From Dendrolimus kikuchii (taxonomy: Eukaryota > Arthropoda > Insecta > Lepidoptera > Lasiocampidae), in the NCBI GenBank assembly GCA_019925095.2, contig CM034406.1, positions 10,481,388 through 10,545,387 of the forward strand: 64,000 nt of DNA, in the 5' to 3' direction. Each line of letters opens with the position of its first letter. Position 1 is the first letter of the stretch. The position numbers and the translations under genes are program-made. The notes beneath the pieces were generated by a model. It was not told where the DNA came from. It worked only from the letters and a program-made list of their open reading frames with translations, and searched no databases. Positions 1 to 12,900 of the stretch are shown here, in pieces.

Positions 1-675
1 CGACATACATATATGTAATGTTTTGCGAGATATTGATATACAGGTTTTAAAATCATAATGGTGTTCTTTAATAACTTTTTTATTTATTTCAATAAATGGA
101 GAGGACATAGTTTCCAAAGCTGTGAAAATGGTTTCCCATCTTATAAATTCTGAAGTAGGAAATTCTGAAAAATTAAGGTTGCAGAACTCCAAAATATTTA
201 CTTTCAACAACTAATCATTTGAACAATATCCGTCTCCGTCTAGCAGTTTTTCAGATATGGGGTATTTTGATTGAATATTTTTATGCTTCCGTAACCAAAG
301 GTCTAAAATAATAGATATTTATCACCTCTACCGAACTCTTCAGAGTTCAGGGACTGCCAGGCACTCGCCAGGTTTTTATTAAGCTTGCTCACGCTCCTAT
401 TACCAGATTGTAAGTGACATATTGTCATAGGGGATGAAGTGGGATACTTCACGTACCTGTGATATTATAAAATCAAGTCAAATGATAAAGTCAAGTAACA
501 TTCCTATTACTTGACTTTGTGTAAGTTTTATAATTCTGTAAATTTTTATTACAATATGCTATTTTAATTGAAACTTCATATACATACTAATAGAACTACA
601 ATAATTATAAACTAAAATATAAACTACAGACTATACAATATAAAAACTAAAACTAAATAAAAAAGAGGAAAATAT

Positions 676-830
676 CTAAAGATATGTTATTGGTCCCAAA
701 CCACTGTCACTCACCGGAAACGTTCCCAGAAGGCTGGCAGCGTTGCCACGTTGTATAGCAATGCTTAATCTTTGAGCGAAATAGACGCCAGCCTTCTGGT
801 CGCGTGTGACTTTTATAACATAGATATTAT
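676..830 (-). mobile_element. LINE C-terminal fragment
   Basis: The minus strand reads [33 protein letters not shown] and a stop at 676. This is the usual C-terminus of a jockey/RTE-type polyprotein and matches the longer copy at 23010-23361. Confidence 0.7.
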
Positions 831-1124
831 TAGATCATAAATACCTCAATGTTTGTCGTATATTAAAGAGTTATCTATCTATCTCATTGTTTTGCTCAAG
901 TCTTCCAATAATAATAGGGCGGGCGGCATAGCCACTAGTGGTGGATTTTCACATTTGCCGCCAGTAGGCTATTCAAGAGGCCCTCATTGTTCAAATGTGG
1001 AAGCCGGGTTCCACTGAGGGATCTTCTAATGTGAACGTGGAGGCGGAGCACTTATAGTTGTTGATAACGCGAAGCAAGCGGTTGCTCAGGTGGAGGTGCT
1101 GCTGTCGGTATCCCTTAACATCGC

Positions 1125-1670
1125 CAATGCTTTAAGGCCTATGCAGACCGGGACGACATGGCAAGGGATTTTGCCGTCAGTCAGCGCACATTAGCCGCTT
1201 AGATACCGCGGCATTCCAGCGCCTTGCCACGGCGCGACAAAGCACGCCTCGGCAGCTCCTGCTGCTCGATACACTTTTAGTCTTCAGTTGCGTTGGATCG
1301 TGTGTTGATGTGCCTAAATTTTAAAATGGTAGTTTGCGATTTGGTGTTAATATAGATTATTGCAAACGAAGAAGGTGCATAGGCTAATAATAGGGATAGA
1401 AGAAGATTCACTCACTCCGCGGTATGTCAGAACGAGCGCCGGAGTCCTTGGCATGCCGTTGCCTACCCGCAGTACGCCACAGCATCTCGCCGCGGGAGAC
1501 CGTGGCGCGTCTTTCAATGCCGTGCAATGAAATCCCTTTCGATGCCACGGCATAATTTTAAAGCATAGCAATTTATGTAGTATTTCTATATCGATACGTT
1601 TGAATGTCCATTAGTAAAAAATTAAATCCCTTGCCATGCCGTCCCGGTCTGCGTAGGCCCTTACCCTGAA
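1125..1670. repeat. Inverted repeat pair, arms about 40 bases
   Basis: Left arm 1130-1172 (GCAGACCGGGACGACATGGC AAGGGATTTT); right arm about 1622-1668 reads the inverse (AAATCCCTTGCCATGCCGTC CCGGTCTGC). The 450-base centre is GC-rich and has a poorly matched inverted GGCGCGACAAAGC/GTGGCGCGTCTTT as well. Confidence 0.7.
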
Positions 1671-1789
1671 ATTGCCTCAGAGAAGCGCCCCGGTACAATA
1701 CAACGCTGACCTACCTCCGACGTGTCATCGAGGCATATGGAACATCGCATATGACTGAATTATACGCGGTGCGGTCATCCACGGCGGCA

Positions 1790-2060
1790 GTGACACATAT
1801 ATAGATTTTTTTTAATCGGCAGATAACCACATGTTATATATCCCCAAATTAAGCAAGTTGCGCTTATATTAGGGATAATATACAACGGACAACTTACTCT
1901 GGGGGCGAACCTAGACACCCAGGACATAGTAAATAATGGAGACAATTCGTTTCCAACATTTGCCATACCAGCAATAGAAACCGGAGCCTCTGCGTTGCAG
2001 CGAGGTGAGCCGTTAAAGACTTAGCCCGCTCAACCACAGAGGCCGTCGAATATAGTTATG
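1790..2060 (-). mobile_element. Second SINE family, diverged copy
   Basis: Minus strand: GTTGAGCGGGCTAAGTC head, degraded B box GGTTTCTATTG, body TCCTGGGTGTCTAGGTTCGC and a ...AATTTGGGGATATA tail. Confidence 0.55.
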
Positions 2061-2779
2061 CAGACGCTAATTACGGCGCGTGGCTGGACTCACGCACGAC
2101 TAGACGGGCCTGTTGGCCACACCGCAAATCGTAGATAGGATCCGGGGTCCTCTGCCTGAAAGTAGTAATGCACAAATCTGAAACTGTAGTATTCCACATG
2201 TGTTTAATAAGTATACTGTTCTGTTTTGACAAAAATAAAGGCGTTCAGGAATTGATACTAGATTAGGCATGTATGCCACATGAGTTGGTTTGTAAATGCT
2301 TGTTATATCAGATTTGAATAGATATTGGACTGATTGTATCTTTAACTCATTTTTATCGTTTATGACTTAGTTTATTTTAGTATTGTTGGGTCCTATTGTA
2401 ACAATTTTCGCATGACTAGAACTCTTAGATCATATAAAACTATAGTACCTCACCTCATTAGAATTACCCGCATAACTTTTGTTTAAGAAACGAACGAGCT
2501 TGTATTACGACTGTGTTGACATGCTTGTCCCCTAGATTCTGTATACGTAACATATTGATTGAAACATGATAGCCTAATCCCAAGGGTAGATAAAATTGCA
2601 TCCATGTTATATACGAATATCATTAATCGGCATTTAATGTAAGATCTGGATGGATATGTTTGGATAGCGTAATGAGGTTCGGTGTTAACGTCATACTATT
2701 CAACATATTATCTCCACACTAATATAAACAACTTCTTTCTACTTGCTAAACACCTGCACACGTTTCTTCTTTCTACACC

Positions 2780-2885
2780 AAATACTTCGCTGTGCAGGCT
2801 GTCCGGCTGTGGAATTCATTGCCCGAAAACATAAGACAGGTAAAGTTACTCCCTATTTTTTAGAAACTGGTGCGAGATTATTGTG
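2780..2885 (+). mobile_element. LINE remnant
   Basis: About 30 codons read AVQAVRLWNSLPENIRQ, a motif near the end of jockey/CR1-type polyproteins. Very short. Confidence 0.45.
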
Positions 2886-3013
2886 TCAATTTATAATAAA
2901 TATTTAATACCTAATTACATGTACATTTATTTATTTGTATATTAATATTATGTATATATAATATTAATGTGTTATGTATTAATACTATTATTAATATTAT
3001 ATAACTATTGCTG

Positions 3014-3182
3014 CAGCAGCAGGTGATGTCAGGAGCCTTAAGAACAGACGAGCTTGCATGACAAGAGTTATGAATGTCAAAGAGGCAAGTGAGGTGTGTA
3101 AGAATAAGCCTAAATGGCACTCTGTTGTTCGTGCCTACCCCGCAAGGGAACTGGCGTGAAGTTATGTATGTATGTATGTGTA
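3014..3182 (+). mobile_element. RTE-like LINE 3' end
   Basis: Contains GGTGATGTCAGGAGCCTTAA through CGTGCCTACCCCGCAAGGGA and a GTATGTATGT tail, near-identical to 34764-34924. Followed by an AT microsatellite (3218-3256). Confidence 0.8.
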
Positions 3183-3214
3183 TGTAACTATTGCTGTTGC
3201 TATACACATATTAA

Positions 3215-3217
<3 letters not shown>

Positions 3218-3256
<39 letters not shown>
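3218..3256. repeat. AT microsatellite
   Basis: About 19 AT units, followed by AT-rich palindromes to 3300. Confidence 0.9.
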
Positions 3257-3264
<8 letters not shown>

Positions 3265-3449
3265 TATATATATATATATATAATATTAATATATGTTATT
3301 TATTCTATATTTTATTTGTTTTTAGTTGTGTGATATTTATATATCCTATTTATATATGTATTTAATTTGCACACCATCATCATAGACTTGCGAATCTCCT
3401 GTTTATAAAATCCATAGCCCAGGTCGTCTAGAAGAGATCGCTCTAAACT

Positions 3450-3590
3450 ATCATAGGTTGACCCGCGGCATAGCCGCGGGGTAAACTCTAGTATAACCTA
3501 ATTACAACTTTTTATGTAAATAAAATAGAGCTAAAACGACAAAAAGTTTGACACGCGGCGTAGCCGAAGGAAAAACACTAGTTGAAATAT
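3450..3590. repeat. Short Helitron-like ends
   Basis: GTTGACCCGCGGCATAGCCG CGGGG with CTAGTATAA, and again GTTTGACACGCGGCGTAGCC GAAGG with CTAGTTGAA, 85 bases apart. Confidence 0.45.
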
Positions 3591-3800
3591 AATTCCATCA
3601 TGTAGAACTCTTCGTATACAGTTCTGATAGGGTAGGCTCTGATATCATTGTTGGCACCCCATACCACGTAGTGAGCCAATAATACTTTTTCTAATACAGC
3701 TTCAAAATAAACGATAAAATATTTGACAGAGTGCCATTATTCTAGGTGGGGTGGGGTGTCAACGATGGTATAATTGACCCTAGTGGGTATTTATTTCTAG

Positions 3801-3946
3801 ACTTCGTACGGGATGGAGTGCTGCCCGCAGCGAGCCCCCGCTGACAACCAGCGAGCGGGAGGCCATTGCGGCTGTCGTCAAGAGAGCAGAGAAACTGGAA
3901 GAAGTTGAGGCTAAACGTGTCGGGCGATTGGTCGCAAGACTTGAAG
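3801..3946 (+). CDS. Rph: Rph exon: Rab-binding helix
   Basis: The exon follows the acceptor TTTATTTCTAG and begins with the last base of a split codon, then reads [20 protein letters not shown] and continues as a charged helix with the motif [10 protein letters not shown]. This matches the N-terminal Rab3-binding region of insect rabphilins, which has the pattern K-L-x-T-G-W-S and then R-V-G-R-L-V. The donor is AAG/GTTTAT, a poor match to GTAAGT, but it is the only choice that keeps phase with the next exon (G + GA = Gly). The preceding exon should encode the start Met and a short leader; I could not find it in positions 1-3800. Confidence 0.9.
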
Positions 3947-6900
3947 GTTTATTTGCATGATATAATAATAGACTGCAATCCAGTTTTATAATACAAACAT
4001 ATTAGGTTATTTCTTTAAGTAATTTATAGTAGTAGGTAATTATAGAAAAATACACATTAGATTCTAAAAATATAATCAGTATTAAAATATTATTGTATTT
4101 TAATGTTTTCGTTTATTGAAAATTAAGTAAAATGTTACATGGCAGATAAAAAAAGTGTCAAGGCAAGTCAAGTTAATGTATGCTTGTGTGTAAGGGTATT
4201 TATTCCATTAAACATTCAGTACAATATCTAGACTAGCCTAGATTGACATAATAATGTCGGAGCTGCAGCGTCTTGAGAACGCTCCCCGCCGAAAGCGACC
4301 TTTTATCCTGAATTCGTTTAAAACTTTTTTTTGTTTACTTACTTTCAGTTTTTAAAATCACAAAACTCTTATACCTATTCAATTAATGAATATTCTTTGA
4401 GCAAGATTCTATAAGACAAATCATTATTCATGTTTCTGTAATAAAATTGTAACGGATCTAATTTGGCTTCACATTTTCCTCTATTTTACATAAAAAGCAC
4501 GTCATAAATATTAACTTTTTATAAAGAAATTATCTATATATTTTTCTAGATCATTAATAGAAAGACTGAGTCTCGGACTCTTAAAAGTGAAGCCGACTAA
4601 AGGATGGCGATTTTGGGATAGGATGCCGATCGCACTGCAGTGCGTTACGCACACAAGTTTGTAAAAAGACGCTTCACTTCATTTGACGTTTTTGTTTACG
4701 ATGGCTCAGTCTTCTTTAATGGTCTAAGTAAAATTAAACATAAAATTATTGTATGTTCTATAATATTACTAGCTAAACCCGGCCACACTTCACTGTCGGC
4801 TCAATATAATAACAGCCCATAAATGTCCCACTGCTGGGCTCGACCCTCCCATTATAGGGGGAAAGGACAGTATACCCACCACGCTTTTACAAGGCGGCTT
4901 GTGGCATGTTTGACACATTGGTTATCTCGATGTGCAGGTTGTGATGACGTTTTCCTTCACCGTTATTAGCACGTGGTAATTGTACCAATATGCACATTAG
5001 GTCAAACAATTGCCTAAGTGCTGCATGCGTTCCGGCCAAGATCGAAACCGCGCCCTTTGAGTTAGGGACGCGTGCGCTAGCCATTACACTATCACGACTG
5101 TCGGCTCAGTTGTTCTATAATATGGATAATATGTATGGTTTTCTCGCAGGAATGCGAAGGTCAGCCCAAGGACCGGCTCCGAGGTCCTGCCTGTTATGCG
5201 GTGAGACTGCCAGACTGCTCTCACCTTTACGGACATGTTCAATTTGTCGACATACAGCTTGTTCAAAATGCGTAATAGAAACATTTCCTTATAGGTAAGT
5301 TTCTATCTTTCTTGAGCCGTGACGAAGAAAGAAATAGATAAATAGGTAGATCAAGTCACTTTTCTACATTTATAAAAATACTAGGATGTGCCTGCAACTT
5401 TTTCCACTCTCGACTTCGGGACGCAAACCACTGCCGTATTAAAAAAGAATATAACCTATCGTTTTAGTGAAAACTGTGTCGGAATAAGCTAATTTTTATG
5501 CTCAGAAAATAAATCACGTCGGAATTCGATTTTTTTAATCTGGCCATTTTAAAGTCTAAGAATTAGCTGTCGATCAGCGAAAACCGCATCGAAATCGGCC
5601 GAGTAGTTTTTATGTGAATCCCGAACAAACAAACAAGAAATCTAAAAAAATTGTGTAGTGTTCTCCATCGTTTATATAGTATATTTTAGTTGTTTTTCTT
5701 TAAAAACCTTCAATGTACAAACACAGCATGTTTAGAATTTTATAATATTATAGATGTATCTTAGCAGCCACCAGAGACTCCACTTGTGTCCTCAACGACG
5801 TCTGCCCTTACCACAGTTCATATAGTATGTGATAGGTCCCCGCGCGTCTACCCTCTGTCATTATCAGTCATCAGTCTCATAGCTGCGATGTTTGTACGCA
5901 ACATCAATCGTTATATTTTGACCAATTACAAATTATAGTAAGTTGTTGTACTAAGTATAAGCTGTATTACAGTAAGCTCTCATAAGAATCCGTTCAATAG
6001 TTTTAGAGTGAAAGAGTTATAAACATCTATACCCCTGCACATTTTTCGTGTTCAATATTAATAGGATGTTTAATTGTTACTGATTTTTATCAGGAAAATG
6101 ACGAATGGAAGACCTCCGTTGTATTCCAGAGAGGCGTACATGTGTAATCTATGCGCGGAGACCAGAGAAATGTGGAAGAAATCAGGTGCTTGGTTCTTCA
6201 AATCACTTCCAAAGTACATCCTCCCGCAAAGAAGGGCCACTGGCCGATATAATGACACCGAATTGGCGAGGTCATTACAGGTTTGTATTTTAATAAGTAT
6301 GTCCGCTTGTCGGGTTCATGAACTGCTGAAAGTTGCTTAGCGGGCTATAGAGTGAGCAATATTGAGTATCTCTTATGGATAAAATCAGAAATGAGGATAT
6401 CTATAATAGAACTAAGGTTACCAATATAGCTTGCAAAATTAGTAAGCTGAAGTTGATGGAGCTGCAACTGCGGCTGATGGAGCGGACTAGAGTGGAAATC
6501 GCGTCTAAACAAATGTAGTAAAAGACGTCTTCCAGCCCGTTGGTCCGATATTCTGGGCAAGGTAGCCGATAGCGGATGCAAGAGGAAAGCGGAGGCCCGG
6601 AATATGTGGCGCAACTTGAGGAGGCATACATCCAGTAAGTGGCCCACGATGCGATATCTCTTCTGCGAATTCTCCCTCTCTCCCTTTTCAAACCCACTTT
6701 TTTTGTAAGTTCTGAAACTAGTCAACGAACATTGCTTTTATGGACCTTATGTTTGTTTAATTATTATTATTTTTTAGGATCCGTGCCATTTTGGCAATAA
6801 CGGAACCCTACTGTTTTCTTCATGTCTGTTTATCTCTTTTTGTCTTTTTTTCTTTCTATCAAAGGAATTTTTCTGAGAAACTACTTAGTTTAGTACATAC

Positions 6901-9900
6901 TAGTGTCTCCTATGCGAATAAAACCTGACAAAAAAGTGTGTAGTATATATAGCACTACAAAATGTTGAAGTAAAATGGTGAAACAAAAGTAATTATCTTT
7001 TTAGCTACTGATCCGAAATTTCAGTAAAATTGTAAATATTTAAAGTTCACTGTTCATTACATGACTCTGAATATGTTGTTAAGAACCAGCATTAAGAATC
7101 CCTGGGAGTTAAGCTAACAAAAAATTTAATTACTACTTCATAATGCGTATCTGATATATATCTTGCCTTATCAGGACGCCGGCAACAGCAGTAACGATGG
7201 GAAAACAGATTCTGAGCCAGGATCACCTTTAAGCATTCATGCACCAACATTCTCCAGACAGCCAAGTAACACCGATAGCAGGAAATCTATCACCTCCCCA
7301 CATGTATGTAAACTTTATATATAACGATTAGAATAAGAAAACGACATGGAAGTTCTAAACAAATTTTAAACTTTTCACAAGGCGGGAAGTTGTTCGCTTT
7401 TAAAGTCGTAATAAATTCCACGTATAATGAAGCCATTCGTAAAAATAGCCCACGTCCGCTATATTTGTCATTTGGTTACATAAAAAAACTTCGTTTAAAA
7501 AAACGGACTTCAAAAACTAAAAAGTATTATCTTATTTTTATTATATATTATCTAAAACATCTTAAAATCTGTGCTTAGTAATTTTCAAAATATACTAATT
7601 TTTATGTTTTACTTCACACCGACTTCAAGATGTTTTAGATAATATATATTAAAAATAAGATATTATAATTAAAAATAGCTTTAGAAATAAGTTATTTTAT
7701 ACTTTTTAGTTTTGAAGTCGGTTTCTTTAAACGAAGTTTTTTTTTATTCGTTACTTTTTAGGGTCTAATTATGGGTAGTGCTACGAAAGGTGCCGCGCGC
7801 CTTAAAAAATATAGGTCCCAAGAAAAGGGAACGGAAAAAAAAATCATAAAAAAATGTTCATAAAATGAAAACTACTAGGCTGTTAAATTTTTAGGGGACC
7901 AAATGGCAACTATTCCGCATCAAACTAAAAAAGAATCACGTAAATCGGATCATAAATCTCAGCGTAATCGGTGTACATACGGAACGGAATGGAAATTTTT
8001 TTCATAAAAATTGTTCATAAAGTGAAAACTACGGTAGGCCTAACTATGTTAAATTTTTAGGGGACCAAATGGCAACTATTCCGCGTCGAACTAAAAAAGA
8101 ATCACGTAAATCGGATCATAAATCTCAGCGTAAGCGGTGTACATACATAAAAAAAATACTTAAGTTGAGAACCTCCTTCTTTTCGAAGTCGGTTAAAAAA
8201 CCTATAAGAAACATTTAAACGAAAATACCCCATATACCCAATACACTACTCAACGTATCTTGTTTTTGCCAAAATGACTATGAAACCCTAAAAGCGTGAG
8301 ATCCCCGTCTGTTAATTTTTAACTCCTGTCTATTTTTTGGAAAGTACTCAAAAATTCACTGGTTTTAGAGTTTATAAAATGGTTTTAACTGAAATTGTTT
8401 TGCACTAAATCAGTTCAGTGATTTTTAAAATAAATCTAGATTATTTTCAATCAAATATTCTTTTGGATTCCATAACCAAATGAAAAGAGAACTTCTGTCT
8501 CCTTTTAGTATCTTTTCAACGCGCGTAGCCTACTACATACTTTTCAAACAAAATGTTAATTCTCGCGATATAACGAAGAGAAATTTCCACGGACGAAATC
8601 ACGACAACACCTAAATAAAAAATGAACCCATTTTTTTGTCCTGAATTGCTAATCATTTTATTTACAAAGGGCATCATGAAAGCGCCTAAGGCTATTTCAG
8701 GTAAGGTTTTGAATAACATCAGCCCTATTATTTGAAATGTTACGTAACTATCCGGATATCAAACAGATTTGCCTATATAAAATATTTTTAGACACTGGCA
8801 ATAGTAGTTGGGTATGTGTACATTGCAATGCCATGTTGTGTTAACTAAGTTTCCAATAGTAATATTGTTAATATTTTCTTAAGTTTTCGCGACTTGTATA
8901 CATAATAAAACTACGTTTTAACGGTTTTACGTTTAAACACACAAGGTCTACGAAGTCTGCGATCAGTGAACATACGCTTGATAAACCCAACCACTACATC
9001 AGATTCGATAACCCACAAATCCTCGCGAAAGAGAATAGTTTCATACCTAGAATGATGCGTGAGGCTATTAAAATAAAAAAACACCCAAATTTCAATAGAG
9101 AAGATGGTTGGCAAGTACCACCTGTTTGGGATCCAATCACCAAAACTATTAATACCCAAACCCAGCAAAAACCAGCTGCCAGACCTCAAGACACTGTGAG
9201 TTCTTTCTGCGTACAACGGTACACAAACCAACTTGACTGATAATTACTTTTATTTTTCCTTTCACCTATTTTAATATTATATAAAATTATTAGAGCTAGG
9301 CATGTTTGCTGAGGAGTTTCTTGCGCCGCTTCTTCTCTTCAAGCCATAACATGTTGCGAAGCGTTAGTAAATTAGATTAGGCTCCCATACATAGAGTAAG
9401 TAATAACCATAAACAAAATAAAATTAAATAATTAAAATTAACAAGTTGGCGGTAGGCTAAATAAAACTTTAACAATACTCGTTGACACTTGACATCTTTG
9501 TCTTCCGTGATCACGGCCACTGAAAAGTGGCCGAAACGTCGGAAAAACCAAAATCAAATAAAATTACCGCGCTTAAAACCGTTAAAACGTAGTTTTATTA
9601 AGTAATATTGTTCCAATAATTTTTCCATCTGCGGCACGACATGTTTACAATTTCTTTGAGGTATTGCAAACGCCCGCTTTTTCATCAGGAAGGTATTCTA
9701 CTTGCCTGCGTGCGTCACGAAATAAAAGAGTTGGCATTATCAGCGCAGGCGATTCTCGCACTTTATTTCCTATGGCACGGACATAGCAACTTTTTACATA
9801 GCCCTACAATATTAAGAGCACTAAGTCCATGACTTAAATAATAAAAGCTTAAACAAAATATAATAGATTGTTACACGACAGGTGAAAGTTTACTCGAACT

Positions 9901-12900
9901 GTTAGCACTAATAGTGCGAGTGCCTAAATAGGCCTTTCACCCGAGATTACCACTTCGATTTTAATTTCGAATATGAGGAAAGTAAATTAAACTGGCTAGT
10001 TAAACAAACAACTACCTCTCTAATGAAACCAGGCGTAAAATCTAAATCTGATGAACTCATTTAATACGTCTCATCGTACGTCTCATCCGTGCAGGAACGG
10101 AGAAAGAATACAATTTCGTCCGGCCGGGCGACCTGTTGTAAGAGGCGACAAAAAAACCCACAGCCAGGTGCCCCCCAGCCTGATCTAGAGTATGCCGCTA
10201 TAACAACCTTGAGTTGTGTTCCGGCATTAGTGGCCAGGTTTTAGTCTCCATTTAGAGAGCGGCAGCACATTGTTAGCACCTTTGGTGTTACAAATGTTCA
10301 TAGGCGATGATGACCGCTTTCCATCAGCCTCGGCCTGGGCCGTTTGCCTGTCTGCCGAACTCAAGCAATAAAAAATAAAAAAACATGAACGTCAAGATTT
10401 TTTTTTTCTGTGGCAAGCAATATTTTTTTATCACTAATGATAGTAAATATTTAGCTTTAATAATAATTGAGTGAAAGTAATTTATAAGTATAAAATTATG
10501 TTACAAAATTGTTGACATTTTTTTATTACAATTTATGCCGCGAAAAAAGTTGGGACATGAGTCGCATAGTTTTTTATTTTTTTGACTACAGGAAAAATTG
10601 TTTCCCAGGGACGAAAAGTACTGTTTTCATCCCTGTTATCAGGCAACTGAAACCATACTTGCAGAATATGAGAAATGTAAAATATTTTTAGTGCCTACAA
10701 ACGCTCTATTGATCTCCAATATGTTTGAATTAATTTGATTATGGATTTCAGCGATATATTAATTGCTTAGTCTATAATATTACAAAATTCTAAACAGCTG
10801 TATCTGTACATTGAAGCTATTAAAAAAAAATGACTGGAATAGACTACATAAACGATGGAGAACACGATGCAATTTTTTTAGATTTCTTGTCTGTTTCTTC
10901 GGGATTCTCGTAAAAACTACTGGGCTGATTTTGATGCGGTTTTCGCTGATCGACAGCTAATTCTTAGACTTTAAATAGGACAGATTAAAAAAAACTAATT
11001 CCAATGTGATTTATTTACTGATCGATAGCAAAATTAATGTAATAAAATGTGTGATATTTGTTATCCCGGGAAAATGGCCGTGATGTTTGTAGTTTTTCGG
11101 GTGCATAAAAATTAGCTTATTCCGACACAGTTTTCACTAAAACGATAACTTACATTCTTTTTCAAATGCTGCGGTATTCTGTGTCCCGGAAATCACGCGG
11201 GAATTTCAAGTCAACCGTAGATGAAGTCGCGGGCACATCCTAGTTATAAATATGTTCACGCCGGGAGCGAATGGCGCTCCAAGAATAAAACAATAATCTG
11301 AAATATTATAATCAAAGTTTATTACACTAGAATTATTACAATTACGATATTAAATATCGCACACTAATACACAGAAATATTAGGACAACTCCAAGAGTTG
11401 CATCCACGCTTTGTCAGGTGTCGAGCAGCAATTTGCCCGCCCTCCAAGAATACTACGATTATCAAGCAGTAATTATCGACCACAATATATTATGTGCTCC
11501 TCGTCGAAGACTATCCGTGTAGACAATCGTGTAGATCGTCGTTGTGGATTGTCGGTTTTAGACTCTTGGTTGTAGACTGCCCCTCTTCTGCCAGATCACC
11601 GCGTATTTAATAGGCCCTCGTAGCGCGAACTTCCAACTTCCGGTTACTCCATTTCCGATATCCGTTAGCTTGATAATAAATGCTTCTACGTTGACATCCG
11701 GTTATACGACTTCCGATTACTACATGAAAGAATACTCTATCCGGTTATTGACTACTTCCGTCATATGGTTACTTTATAATAACAAATACGATTCCTACAA
11801 ATATAATAAAATTTTGTTCCACAAACCGTTCCAGTATAACAATATTAATACATTTGTAGAGGAAAAATATCTATAGTTCCTTTGCAGAGAAATCTTATAA
11901 AGGTTCAAACCACTTTATATCGGTAACACAAGAGAAATACGCTTGTAACAATATTTTTTATCGTTCATACTTTCTGCTTCGCATAAGTTCCTCTATAAAA
12001 CGAGGTCAGGGTTACCTTCCCTATTTGCAGAAAAAGGTTTTGTTAAAGATGTTAATCGTTTGCTTTTATTGTAAAAGAAACTTTTCTTTGGCTTGCAAAA
12101 CTTTTATGTATGTATACGAAATCCATTTGTCAAATAAATTCGTTTGCAGACCCCCCGCCGGGGAGACTTCGGCGGGGGAGTGTGGGACTCGCCGGCTAGA
12201 GGAGCCGGAATACCCACTAAAACCCCTTGGAGCCATATGACGCCATGAGCCGTGGCCACGGGATATGCGTGAGCTTTTCTTCCGCGACCCCGGCTGGCGT
12301 GGGCCCACCCCAGCACTGGGGCAGGTCTCAACGTACTCATAATTGAGAGGGGCGCGCGTGGGCACTGACGCGCCCCCTACTCGGCGGCTTTAGATGCGGG
12401 TGAGGGCCTTATAGCCTCCCCTGACCGTCACCCGCGCCGCGCGTTAATGGCGGCCGGAGGTCCGTATTCCTCCGGCGCCGAGACCGGTTATTGCGGCGGG
12501 AGAGGAGCGCGGCTGCTCGCTCTCTCTCCCGCTCCGCCGCCTCCTTTGCGGACATGACGGCCTCGCAAAAGGAGGCGGCGGCGTCCCGTTCAGGTTGGCC
12601 CCCGACCACGGCCGGGAGCGACAGGTCTGGTCCGATGTTTGCGCCGAGGACACGGCGCTCCCCATCCCAGGCTGGACACTCCTGCAGAGTGTGCAAAACG
12701 CCGTGTCCTCGACGCTGGCACTGCAGTGCTGGCACCCTAGCGACTCATTGCGTGTCGGTTGGCTAAGGCAAGCAGGGAGGTGGGTATGAGGTGTCGCTAC
12801 TCACCTAAGGCTTCGCCACAAAGCCCCCTGAGGTTTGTTTTTTTATTATTATTCCTGGTCTAGAGCAAGTCATCATGACATTGTTGAGTTATGTTTCAGC

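Larger units (their letters stand above)
1..3800. other. Region left of first visible Rph exon
   Basis: Apart from the listed repeats (676-830, 1125-1670, 1790-2060, 2780-2885, 3014-3256, 3450-3590) I see AT-rich DNA without coding signal, probably Rph first intron or upstream flank. A small 12-bp hairpin (AAAGTCAAGTAA) lies at 487-518. 2060-2780 holds nothing recognised. Confidence 0.5.

Noticed and set aside
3114..3365. Short ORF rich in Ile-Tyr repeats
   Set aside because: It is a translated AT microsatellite.
8911..9240. Extra Rph exon ending at the donor-like ACT/GTGAGT (9198)
   Set aside because: The frame matches the C-terminus of Penelope-like GIY-YIG proteins, and it is flanked by that element's tail.
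12025..12789. Open frames on both strands near 12.0-12.8 kb as host genes
   Set aside because: Only the minus-strand frame has a match, to the R1-clade C-terminus; the rest are by-products of high GC.
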